Of a DNA stretch of 64,000 nucleotides, positions 53,936 to 64,000 are shown piece after piece. The stretch is from Phytophthora colocasiae. Taxonomy: Eukaryota > Oomycota > Peronosporomycetes > Peronosporales > Peronosporaceae. The notes beneath the pieces are model-generated. The model saw only the letters and a list, made by a program, of their open reading frames with translations, made no database searches and was not told where the DNA came from. Position numbers and translations under genes: made by a program. Each line of letters opens with the position of its first letter. Within the stretch, counting starts at the first letter, position 1. The stretch lies in the NCBI GenBank assembly GCA_018806915.1, contig JAGKQI010000058.1, positions 186,001 to 250,000 of the forward strand. Reading direction: 5' to 3'.

Positions 53936-56900
53936 TTATTGATCTTTCTTCTTGACCTTCTCTTCCATCTTCTTTTTAGATCCATGGCGCATGGCCCCCT
54001 TAATACGAAGTTGACTCCAGTCAGGTGCAGTGTCGCCATGGTAACCGTAGTCGAAAAACAGCTCTTCGCCCTTGGCGATATCCTGTTGGGCCCAGATCGA
54101 AATTCGGTGCTCGCCGCCCACTGTCAGCACTTTTCCCTTGCATTTCTTGTCTACTGCCGAGTGGTTCGCAAACTTGCTTTTGTTTCCCTTTCGAATGGCA
54201 TCGACGACTGAATCATCATCAACATCAAACAAAAAACTGATTGTCATCTTGTCGTAAATGGAGCCACGCCGCTCCGCTTCGTCCTGGGATAGAAGAGCCC
54301 CGTGGTACTCGTAGATGAACTCTCCGCGCTTGATATTTTCCAAGGCAAACGCACCCCAGCCGTGCGTAGTGGAGTATGCGACGCCCATTTTCTTGTGCAG
54401 GCCACGCAAGATATTCACGTTACAACAGATACCTAAGTCCAGAGCGGACATGTTCCTGCGTTCCTCATCGAAAACAAGAGCTGGGACTTCGCTAGCACCG
54501 CAGGTGACACACAAGTCCGGATTGCACTCGCGAGCAGCGATAAAGCACGGACATGCCTTGGTTCGGCAATTTCCTAGGCTGCACTTGCAACCAGGGAACC
54601 TACAACATAGCCAGCCAGTCAGTAAATCAAAGTACGTGCAACGGATTGCCCGAGTCCAAGCAGGCACGAACCTGTTGGGACAGTCGCGGGAGCAAGAGCA
54701 CGCCTTTTCACACGTGTGGTCTCGCGCCATGCAAGAGCAGTCGGTAGAATCGCACGCGCCTTCGTGGTTGCACGGCTCGTACTCGTGGTTTGCTCCTTTG
54801 TCCTTCAGACGATTGTTTCTGGTTCTGTTAAGCAGAATACGGTTGTTGCTGCTGTGTGAGCTTCTGCCACGCTTCCTCCCGTTGTGTTTCGAGCGGACAT
54901 CAGGGGAGAGTGGCATGTCATCCATGGAACTCGTGCGAATTGGCTTACTCTGAAGTTCGGCTTCCAAAAATGCGCCGACTTCCTTGCACGTAGTGGACTT
55001 GGCCATTGAAGAGATGATGCACGGGTTATCTCCGATGATGAACCGAAGCTTTCGGACTAAAACCATCTCCGACTCACTCAGAACTGACTTAGAATCATCT
55101 TTCACAACGCTTTCGCCAGGAGTATCATGACTTTCAGCTTTCCAACACTCAGTCGAGCATCGCTCGTCAGCCTGAAGCGACTTCTTGACAACGGAAGTCA
55201 CCTCATCATAGTGAGAATCATCAAGATACTCCGATTCGTCAGCCACCTCCGGATATATTTGCGCACGAGGTGGGCGAGATTGCTTTCTTCTTGACGGCCG
55301 CGCAGCTTGCTTCTTAATACTCTTGCTCGCTAATGTGCTGATCCTCGTCAACGCACGCGAAGATCGACGAGTTTCATGTTGCTCTTCGGTAACTGCCACT
55401 TCCTCATCAGTGGCAGTGTCAAAACTAACATCAACTGTCCCGTTCTCCGTAGCAGCATTTTCATCATCCTTGCGGACATCCTCGTGCTTTGAATTGTCCT
55501 CAGCAGATAGATTACTACTATCCAGTGTATCGACGCTACCTGGTGGGCTCACAGTGGAGGCGCAGCTTTCGGGGGTTCGACAAGATGCTTCTGCACTGTC
55601 GTCCTGGTCCTTTTTCAATGCCTTCTTTGCATCGCTCTCCTGCTCGAGTTTCCTGGTAGCTGCAATGGCAACAGCTGACAGGTGAAGAGGAGGATTAATC
55701 GGATCAACTCGATGGGATGGAAGCGGATGCTCAATGCCATGCTCCAGACAATGGTAGTCGTAGCACATTCGGCAGAACATATCACGATACGTAACCAGCA
55801 GCTCTTGATAGTCGTTGGCTGATCGCAATCCCAGTCCATAGCCACGATTGGCATGATTCCTTGCAAGGTTTGAGTCAAAATACGTCGGTGGTGGGGCAAA
55901 ACGTTCTTCCAACGTCTTCTGAGAATCATCAGAATCGCCTAAAGAGGGCTCTAAATTTGCCACCTTAGCCAGCGGAAATCCTTCTGGCATGCTCGAGATC
56001 AGCCCCTTTGCCTCCTTTATACGGCGTGCAGCGAGTCTACAAGAATCGTCCAACTTCTTCATTTCCGCGTAGTCCGAGTAAGCTTGGGCAAAGCCAGTCA
56101 CTTTCTTTAGGGCGTTGAACACTTTCTCGGTGCCGCCAAATTCTCGAACAATGAGGCGCAACAAATATTCATTCACTTCACCGTCCAATCCACTCGACAG
56201 ACTCGAATTTTTCTCCCCAATTTCATCATACCACGCTTCGTCGATATCAGCACCGTCATCGTCTTCTCCGAAGTAGGGTTTGTATCGCAAAATAGGGTCG
56301 TCTTCCACCCGAACATTGGCTTTCACTCCAATATAGGCGGTACATTTGCTGAGAGGCCGAATGGTAGGGAGCTGGTTAACATCCTGAGGAAATAGTTTTT
56401 CCTCGACATCAATCGTTTCGCCCCATACGTTAGAATATCCTAACGATAACTGTTGTGTCAGCTTCTCCTGCTTCATTTGGTTCAATAGGGATTTTTCCAA
56501 TACACCCACATCACCTAAGCGCTTCCCTTTCACTACAGCCAAAACAAAAATGAGCCAGGAAAAAAACATGAAAGAATACACAACTTACACTGGGTCTGAT
56601 GTAGTTGCTTCGTAACCGTATCAAGCGCAGCTAGATACAATCGGACTTTTGATCGTGCTTCAGCAAGAATAGCAGTGGTTTTTCGTTCGTGGCATGCTCG
56701 AAGTCTCGGTAGTTCACGCTGAATCAGTGCAGTGACTTGAGCATCCATCTCTTCCTCCGTCTTGGCTGTCGGTTCTCCAGAAACGAGAGCAGACGGAATC
56801 AAGTGCGTTGACCTCCCAAACTGCGGCAGCAACTTGCACCTACTCCTCAAGTCGCCATCCACATCTGACAAAATAAAAATGTGAGTTGCAAATAGAGAAG

Positions 56901-58253
56901 TAAACGCATGGAGAACATACCATAGGTCAGCAGAGGCCGGTCAAATTCCGAGAAAAATGGGTGCGTCACGTCCAAATCCAGCGGCAGCAAATTAATCGGC
57001 GCTGTATCTAAACACACATTGCGCCACACTGTAGTGTGCACCACAGTATCGCGAGCAGTCCTCGGACGTTCCAGCTTATCGGAAACGCGCCCAGGCTGCG
57101 TCGGCGGAGGAACGTGCGTCCCCGGCTTCGCTGAAGAAAGTCGCGTTTTGTTATTGCTTTTTTTTCCCTTGGATTTGGAAGTCGTCTTTGCTCCACTCGA
57201 TTTGGATGTTTTGCCAGTTTTGCTTGTCTCCTCGCTAGCACGAGTTGTACGTTGTGTAGAAGGGGTCTTTGACTTGCTGGGGATGTATGCATCGTCGCTG
57301 AATCCGTCTTCATCGTTAGAATCTTCCAAGACCTCTTCAGCTTCGTCCTTCTCGTCATCATCATCATCCGGCTCAGACTCTGACCATTCCGTCCCGTTAA
57401 TAACATTGCTGTTGCTGGCAGTCCCAGAGGAAGAAAACAATGGTTTTGATATCGACGTTGTGGGGCCCGCTTTACTTTTCTTCTTGGGAGGCGCCGCTTG
57501 ACCAGTCTTTTTAGTCGTCTTTTTGTCACGTAGGCGTGCAAACTCGCGCTCTTGAGCCACAACATCCTTGAGTGACATCAGTTTCGCTCGGGAAGCCAAT
57601 ACACCCGCTTGAGGAGCAGAAGACGACGAAGCTGAAGATTCATCACTGGATCCAGGGAAATCAAAGTCGAAAGGCGAAGGTGACGCCGTTTTCTTCAGCA
57701 CGGAGCTCTTCAACCGGGTGTTGGGTAAGCTTTGCATCGTTGAAGCAGCTCCGCTGGCCTTGCGCTTCGTACCGGTGACAGTTGTCGTCTTGCGATGGGC
57801 TTTCGCCCGCAACCTCTCGAACTCGCGTTGCTGCGCCTGCAATTCACTAAACGACATGCCTTCCGTATACATGCGTCCGTTACTGTCGGCGAACTTAATT
57901 TGCGTCGTCTCTTCCTCCATGTCATCATCTGAATCGCTAAACTGGCCAAAGGGGCTTTTCGTTTTTTTAGGCGCCTTCTTCTTCTTTTTACCGTGACGGT
58001 CATTCCCAACATCAGAAATCTCTTCTTCTTCCTCCGATCCACTGCCACGATCGTACGTTAAGCCCTTGTGAGCACTGGGTGCTAAGTTGAATGTAAACTT
58101 GGGCGGATTTTTCTTAGGGACGTTAGGGGAAGAATCTTCCGCCTCATCAGACGAGCTCACATCCACTGGGACTCTCTGGTGGCCGCTGGCAGGTGCCGGT
58201 TCATCGTCGCTTGAATCGTCAACGACGATCACGGAGCTCCGCGGACTCGGCAT
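53936..58253 (-). CDS. E(z)/EZH-type Polycomb histone methyltransferase, four exons
   Basis: Exons 58253-56921, 56864-56589, 56532-54672 and 54599-53936 splice to 4134 nt, an exact multiple of 3 (1377 residues). Introns are 56, 56 and 72 bp, all GT to AG. The last intron is open in frame, but removing it joins CPNR to FPGCKC as in the family. Residues 1-440: disordered, Ser/Lys/acid-rich, with VIVVDDSSDDE (like a SUMO-interaction motif) at the start and two related motifs (LQAQQREFERLRAK, VVAQEREFARLRDK). Middle: E(z) N-terminal segments, including MFCRMCYDYHCLEHG. Near 1110-1200: pre-SET CXC Cys clusters. About 1229-1345: SET domain with FANHS and ELFFDYGY. The family trimethylates H3 lysine 27 in PRC2 to silence genes. 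Longer than animal EZH2 (about 750 residues) because of the N-terminal half. Confidence 0.92.
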
Positions 58254-58955
58254 GAGCTCTAGGGATCAGCACTGTGCGGTCGAACCAACGTTTTCGAAGG
58301 GTAAAAAGGAAAGGAAGACACAGGAGGAGATTAACAGGGGCGCTAGGAACGTATAGTGCGAGCTGTAATGGAAGTAGAGCTTACCTGACGTCTCTCGTCT
58401 CGGGGCCTTTGGTTGGTGCGAGTGAGTGAAAATCTTGGCAGTCCCCACCCGCATGAATTTTAACCTTAGTATCGTTAAAATCATCCTGTAATTTGATGGA
58501 TACGGTAAAATACCGGTACAAATGACGTTCCGCCTGCCATTTCCAAGAAGGTCAAATATGGGCCGAGATAAAAGCGCTCGCAAACAGAGATCGAATTTTT
58601 GTAGTAGCAGACCAATGAAATTAAGCTCATGCCTCGACTTAATCAGTTTACGGCCGAATTTAGTCTTGCTTTCAGTATTGAAAGTGTCATTTTTGTGACC
58701 ACATGAGGTTTGGGTTACTCCACGCTCACCTTTTATATTTCTACTTGTGATCAAGTTTCGACGGATATTAACTTACGGAGGACAAACAGATAGTCAAGTG
58801 CTGGCCAACAATTGTAGCCGAGGTCCTGCCGAAGAAGACGACAAAGCGCAGTTGGGGAAAGGCTGCTTACCCATGAAGTGCTCCAGGAACTTGCAGAGGC
58901 TGGCAGCAAAAATCCAAGTCGTCTAAGAAAGCTGTTACTACAACTGCAGATAAAG
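58254..58955 (-). promoter_or_regulatory. Upstream region of the E(z)-like gene, possible 5' UTR intron
   Basis: A strong donor CAGGTAAGC on the minus strand at about 58384 and acceptor-like CAG at about 58275 could remove a roughly 110-bp 5' UTR intron. An open frame at 58266-58754 has no recognisable motifs. The Copia-derived duplication begins 702 bp upstream of the start codon, so the promoter must lie in or beside this segment. Confidence 0.35.
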
Positions 58956-59867
58956 GTGTAGAAGAGTAGCGCATATTACTTGTTCAGCTGTATTCTTAAC
59001 AACAAAATGTTAGTCGAGTGTTGTGCACAGTGAAGTTGAATAGATGCTTTACTTACCAAATCAGTGCAGTGCGGAGAATTAACGAGACGTGAACCCGCGA
59101 CAACCCTGCTCCCATAATGGGCCCTCAATAAGCTCGCCGCCTACATGTACCTGGTAGGCGACTGATCTGTCATCGCCTGGAGCCATGACACCTCGCGCCA
59201 AATTTACAAATCTAATTTTTGAAGGTATTCGTATTTAGCCAATTAAGTACTTGCACTGTGAACTACTTCATGTGATTGGCAGTTAAAATACGGCCTTAAA
59301 ATGGCTGATGGCTCTAATTTACCTTACCGTAAGATCTCCTGCAATATTTGTTGAAAAATGCTTGGCAAGCTTCATAGACAGTGATCCCTGGATCAAAATC
59401 TTGATCTTGGCTTGCTTTTTCTTGAATTCACCCTTCTTCTCGTCGTCCCAGTTCTCGTCCTTCACCTCCTTGCCGAGCACTATCTCGTCTAGAAGGCTCT
59501 TCTCGAACGCATTCATCATAGCGTGCTTGTAGAACGTCCAATCTTCTCCATTCCAGCGCACAGGAGTCCCAGAAGATCCAATCTTGAAGGACTTGCGCTT
59601 GGACTTGCCGTCGTCTGAGTCGGAGGAAGATGACATCGCTACTGCTCTTGATTCTCTTACGATCGTGTTCTCTTGGACGCAACGTGGTTTGGGCTCATAA
59701 CCCTAACGGAGTGAGCACTGGGAGATGTCTTAATGCAAAGACGTCAACTTGTTAGATAGAAGGTAAATCTGAGACTGAACTAAGTGCCGCGGGACGCGGA
59801 CTTTCTACCATCACTCTTGCAACGGCAACTTCAACTTCTGTAGCAAAAGTGGGTACACTTTCCAACA
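58956..59867 (-). repeat. 912-bp tandem duplication, distal copy (Copia LTR plus gag start)
   Basis: Appears identical base for base, by eye, to 59868-60779 and directly adjoins it. On the minus strand it consists of an LTR (TGTTGGAAAGTG... from 59867), a primer-site region, the start of gag (59319-59636) and about 360 bp of other sequence ending near TGTAGAAGAGTAGC at 58957. Confidence 0.88.
59319..59636 (-). pseudogene. Copia gag N-terminal fragment (distal copy)
   Basis: Same 105 codons as at 60231-60548, without a difference that I can see. It lies in the outer of the two 912-bp repeat units. Confidence 0.7.
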
Positions 59868-60779
59868 GTGTAGAAGAGTAGCGCATATTACTTGTTCAGC
59901 TGTATTCTTAACAACAAAATGTTAGTCGAGTGTTGTGCACAGTGAAGTTGAATAGATGCTTTACTTACCAAATCAGTGCAGTGCGGAGAATTAACGAGAC
60001 GTGAACCCGCGACAACCCTGCTCCCATAATGGGCCCTCAATAAGCTCGCCGCCTACATGTACCTGGTAGGCGACTGATCTGTCATCGCCTGGAGCCATGA
60101 CACCTCGCGCCAAATTTACAAATCTAATTTTTGAAGGTATTCGTATTTAGCCAATTAAGTACTTGCACTGTGAACTACTTCATGTGATTGGCAGTTAAAA
60201 TACGGCCTTAAAATGGCTGATGGCTCTAATTTACCTTACCGTAAGATCTCCTGCAATATTTGTTGAAAAATGCTTGGCAAGCTTCATAGACAGTGATCCC
60301 TGGATCAAAATCTTGATCTTGGCTTGCTTTTTCTTGAATTCACCCTTCTTCTCGTCGTCCCAGTTCTCGTCCTTCACCTCCTTGCCGAGCACTATCTCGT
60401 CTAGAAGGCTCTTCTCGAACGCATTCATCATAGCGTGCTTGTAGAACGTCCAATCTTCTCCATTCCAGCGCACAGGAGTCCCAGAAGATCCAATCTTGAA
60501 GGACTTGCGCTTGGACTTGCCGTCGTCTGAGTCGGAGGAAGATGACATCGCTACTGCTCTTGATTCTCTTACGATCGTGTTCTCTTGGACGCAACGTGGT
60601 TTGGGCTCATAACCCTAACGGAGTGAGCACTGGGAGATGTCTTAATGCAAAGACGTCAACTTGTTAGATAGAAGGTAAATCTGAGACTGAACTAAGTGCC
60701 GCGGGACGCGGACTTTCTACCATCACTCTTGCAACGGCAACTTCAACTTCTGTAGCAAAAGTGGGTACACTTTCCAACA
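59868..60779 (-). repeat. 912-bp tandem duplication, proximal copy including the Copia 3' LTR
   Basis: It begins at the purine tract end of the Copia element (GGAGGGGGCG then TGTTGG on the minus strand). The LTR is about 164 bp (60616-60779). The next bases on the minus strand, GGGTTATGAGCCC (60603-60615), are a primer site complementary to the anticodon arm of initiator tRNA-Met. Gag sequence after a 3' LTR means that elements are joined head to tail, sharing LTRs. Confidence 0.85.
60231..60548 (-). pseudogene. Copia gag N-terminal fragment (proximal copy)
   Basis: 105 codons starting MSSSSDSDDGKSKRK, then VRWNGEDWTFYKHAMMNAFE and WDDEKKGEFKKKQAKIKILI, the start of a Ty1/Copia Gag. It is cut after GDLTVR, just before a GTAAAT sequence. 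The identical copy lies at 59319-59636. Gag capsid, nucleocapsid and everything else up to the next LTR are missing. Confidence 0.7.
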
Positions 60780-63700
60780 CGCCCCCTCCGAAGTCACTTC
60801 TTCGGCAAAAGGCTCCTTGGATTGACCTAGCAGAGCACAAAGTTTCTCGTGTCGCGCTCCTGCCAGGGGCTTCGTAAAAATGTCGGACGGGTTGTCGTCC
60901 GTGTGAACTTTCCACAGGTCCACAGTCTTCTTCGTCGCTTGGTCACGCACGTAGTGCCATCGAAGCTCGATGTGTCGAGTACGTCTACTATACGTAGGAT
61001 TAGTCGCCATCACGAAGGCCGCCTGGTTGTCAATCCCAAGCGTAAAGCTCACCGCTAGTTCCGGGAACACTTCGATTAGGATGTTTCGTAGACTTTGGCC
61101 CTCCATGCATGCTTCGCACGCCGCAACGTACTCGGCCTCAGCGGTAGACTGAGCAACAATCGTCTGGCGCCTTGATGCTCATGATACGGCACCGCCGGCC
61201 AGATTCACGACGTAGCCCGAAATACTCTTTCTTGTGTCGGGGTCGTTGCCCCAGTCCGAGTCGCAGTATCCGTCCAGGTGCAAGTCCTTCTTGTCTTCCT
61301 CATCCTTGCTGGTGGAGTACACAATGCCTTGACTCTTTGTTCCAACAAGATACCGCAACAATCGTTTAGCTGCACCAATGTGCTGCTGTGTCGGTGCTTG
61401 TACGTATCGACTCAACTGGCCGACCACGTACGCAATGTCTGGTCTACTGCATGTAGCTAGGTACATCAGAGAACCAATGCATTCTCGGTAAGGAAAGTCT
61501 CTGCCAAACGCTGGTTTCTGCTTACGACGATCACTTTCATCATCAGTATCCTTCGAAGTAAAACCGAGTGTTGGTTTCCATCGGAATCCTGCTCGCGTGA
61601 GCATCTCCAAAATTGAATCTTTCCAAAACCTCCGTGCAATACTGTGTTTGATGAATCTTCATCGAGGTGGTGTTCTGCTCCACTTCAACGCCCAAGTACT
61701 TATTCAGCAATCCCTGGTCCTTGAGTCCGTAGTCGTTGTCGAGCTTGGTAAACAACTTGACCTTAAACGCTTCGTCCTTTGTAGCGCAAAGAATGTCGTC
61801 TACGTAGATCAGGACTAGCGCAAACTGGCCATCGTGTTTGTAGACATACAGGCAAGGCTCTGTGCTGTTGCGCTCGAAACCATAGTCTTTCAACCAACCG
61901 TCAAACTCGGAATGCCACTCCCTACCAGATTGCCTCAGACCATACAGAGCCTTGTTCACCGAGTAAATGTGTCCCTCTAGCTCACAGGGATAACCTTCCA
62001 GCCCGTCCAGATACTGCTTTATCGATAAGGCAGCGTTCAGGTAAGCGGTATTCACGTCTCCTTGGTAGATCACTAGTCCAAGCCACACACACATCGCGAC
62101 AAATAGTCTGAACGTGGCCATCCTCGCCACCGGTGAGAACGTTTCTTGGTAATCAATACCGCGTCGCTGCTTATCTCCACGAGCAACAATGCGAGTCTTA
62201 AACCGAGTCACATAGCCAAGGTGATCCACTTTCAAAGCAAAGACCCACATCGTCTTAATTGTCTGTTGAGTCGCTGGCATATCTGATCTTGGTATCATAC
62301 TCAGCACTTCTTTGTCCTTTAGAGCTTGAATCTCTTGATCCATAGCCTCTTTCCACTCCTTGGCATACTTCGATCTCATTGCCTCTCTGTATGTCCTTGG
62401 GATTTTCACCTCACAAGCACGAATACCACCAGATCCTCGGCGGTTAGCATGCAGTGCCTTGAAACCCGAGCTCACTTCATAGTCCTCAAAGCGCTTTGGT
62501 GGTCGTCTTTCATGTTTTTCGCGGAGACCTGGTCTGCGTGAAGTGTTCTCTGATTTGAATCGCTTCACGTCGACCTTAGTACGCTTCCTGTCTTGTGTGC
62601 GTCGAACTTCAACCTCTCGAGGTCGTCTGTGACCGATGATGTGGTTTGTTGGTAGTGCAAGCTCTTGGCAGCCAATCGGGACTAATGCGTGTTCTCCACT
62701 ATCAGCACCATCTTCATATTCATCACTTGGAACTAACGCCTGGTCATCACCCCAGTCAATGGCTTCAGCTTCATCACTTGGATCAAACAAATCATCATAA
62801 TTCCCCTCAACACTACTTGCTTCTTCTTCAGCTATTTGTGTGAGGTTCGACACATGACTGGCAGATCCAGCCAATTCTTCATCATCAGTGTCTTCATCAA
62901 GGTCACTATTGTCTCTTTCAATGTCTTCATCGACGCCCTGGTCTTCAAAACCATCAACACTTTCTGCGTCGACACTTCCAGCGTCTCTATCCAGAGTTTG
63001 GTCATTAACGCACCCAACAGCAACACTTCCAGCACTTTCGCCCTCCTGCGTCTCGGACGCATCTTCATAATCGGGCAGCTCAGTGTTCTGTAGCATCTCT
63101 TCCCACAAAGCCTGGTTTTCACTCGTCAAACTGTATGAGCTACTTGGAACTTTGTCACCACACGAGCCACAATCTCCTTCACCTAGTTTGTCCCACACAG
63201 TGCCGTTCTCAAGTGGTTGATCTTCGTCGTTTACTCCTTCACTGTTCGCGCTCTCCATGACAATGTCACTCATACTGTGTTCAGATTCGCCATCACACTC
63301 AGCCAACTGCGAGTCATTATCTTCTTCATCACCTGGCAGGTCATCAAATTCACCGTCCTCAAAGAACTCTTGGAATGTCCGTAGCCACTTGTCGACCTTG
63401 ACCTTGAACCCGCTCTCGTAGCGGTCCTTATATTTGATGCTCTCATTCACCTTGACATCAGAGACGAATCCAGTCTTGTGTTCCGTCGGGAAATACACGT
63501 TGCAGCCAACCACGTCCTCTCGGTAGCCTAGCAGAAAGCCAACTCGACAGTTCATACTGAGTTTCTTTCGCTTTGATTTTGGTGTGTGGCAGTATGCAAG
63601 TGAACCGAAAGCTCGAATATGGTGAATATCTGGTTTTGATCCAAACATCAGTTCGTAGGGCGTCCGTCCAGCCCCCTTACAGAATACTCGATTCTTAACG

Positions 63701-64000
63701 TAGACTGCGTTCTCCAGTGCATGGATCCAAAACGATTTCGGCAAACCTGCCTGGTGCATCATCGTCTTGATCATTCCAACGATAGTTTGATGTGTGCGTT
63801 CCACGAGGTTCAACTGTGACGCATTTGGTCCGACTTTGGTATGCACGATGCCTTTCTTGCGGTACCATCGCTCAATCGTGCCGTTGCAGAACTCCTGCCC
63901 TTTGTCGGTAAGCAGTTGTCTGACTGGTTCAACTTCCAGCTCATCGTCGATATTCCACTGACGCGTTACCACCGTGTCCACGCGTCTTCCATGCTGTCGC
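60723..64000 (-). CDS. Copia Pol: integrase, reverse transcriptase, RNase H; 5' partial
   Basis: The frame is open to the window end, so gag and protease lie beyond it. 61543-64000: integrase (TDKGQEFCNGTIERWYRKKG, NLVERTHQTIVGM); a very acidic stretch of about 240 residues; RT (MWVFALKVDHLG, FSPVARMATFRL, GDVNTAYLNA, KALYGLRQSGREW, catalytic LIYVDDILC). After a shift near 61560: RECIGSLMYLATCSRPDIAY and YCDSDWGNDPDTRKSISGYV. A stop at 61179-61181 replaces the expected Trp. 60723-61106 then gives GIDNQAAFVMATNPTYSRRT, RHIELRWHYVRDQ and NPSDIFTKPLAG (RNase H end). Only two breaks were found. Integrase before RT places it in Ty1/Copia. Confidence 0.9.

Noticed and set aside
56533..56588. Signal-peptide-like start (MYSFMFFSWLIFVLAVV) for the E(z) gene
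   Set aside because: These codons are a 56-bp intron with GTAAGT and CTGTAG ends. Splicing it out restores frame with the upstream exon.
57008..57565. Basic ORF on the minus strand within E(z) exon 1
   Set aside because: Shifted-frame shadow of the Lys/Ser-rich disordered region.
58266..58754. 162-codon frame upstream of the E(z) gene
   Set aside because: No domain, and it covers the expected promoter and 5' UTR. Better explained as chance.
59076..59160. Complete tRNA gene in the Copia repeat
   Set aside because: A B-box-like segment is present, but no acceptor stem or anticodon arm folds properly.

Overview
The window looks like an oomycete nuclear genome, most likely Phytophthora or a close relative. 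I infer this from the few host genes, which have very short introns (56-72 bp) and little intergenic space, and from the mix of chromodomain Gypsy, Copia, PiggyBac, hAT, Mutator-like and Tc1/mariner elements. The genus cannot be fixed from the sequence alone.

Layout. Bases 1-2611 hold two convergent nuclear genes for mitochondrial proteins: the 3' part of a Twinkle-type helicase and an SLC25A38-type glycine carrier. Bases 2735-53935 are almost entirely transposable elements in several nested layers. In order they are: a spliced hAT transposase remnant; two PiggyBac-type elements sharing one TTAA (4186-6608 and 6605-14415); small TTAA and hAT-type MITEs and degraded transposase pieces (14416-18334); a Gypsy element on the minus strand (18335-34316, 5-bp target duplication TAATG) that was itself split by a plus-strand Gypsy element (24376-32260, duplication ACTCC); the older Gypsy element that the first one landed in (34317-35704); hAT, Copia, Tc1/mariner and MITE remnants (36483-48870); and a Gypsy LTR split by a Mutator-like element (49915-52550, 9-bp duplication GTATTCTAC). 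Bases 53936-58253 hold a four-exon E(z)/EZH-type Polycomb methyltransferase gene. The window ends in a minus-strand Copia element whose 3' end carries an apparently exact 912-bp tandem duplication (58956-60779).

The larger PiggyBac element is the most unusual object. Besides its transposase (broken by a nested hAT element with an 8-bp target duplication) it carries, on the opposite strand, a SANT/Myb-like plus DOT1-like histone methyltransferase gene and a recognisable pseudogene of the axonemal nucleoside diphosphate kinase NME7. The two intact-length Gypsy elements are also odd. Both have an antisense ORF between pol and the 3' LTR that ends inside the chromodomain coding region on the other strand. 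Both have gag split at the same place with the same change of reading register. Both are packed with short perfect inverted repeats, in coding as well as LTR sequence.

Most transposon genes here carry frameshifts or stops. They are described as relics, and no claim is made that they are active.
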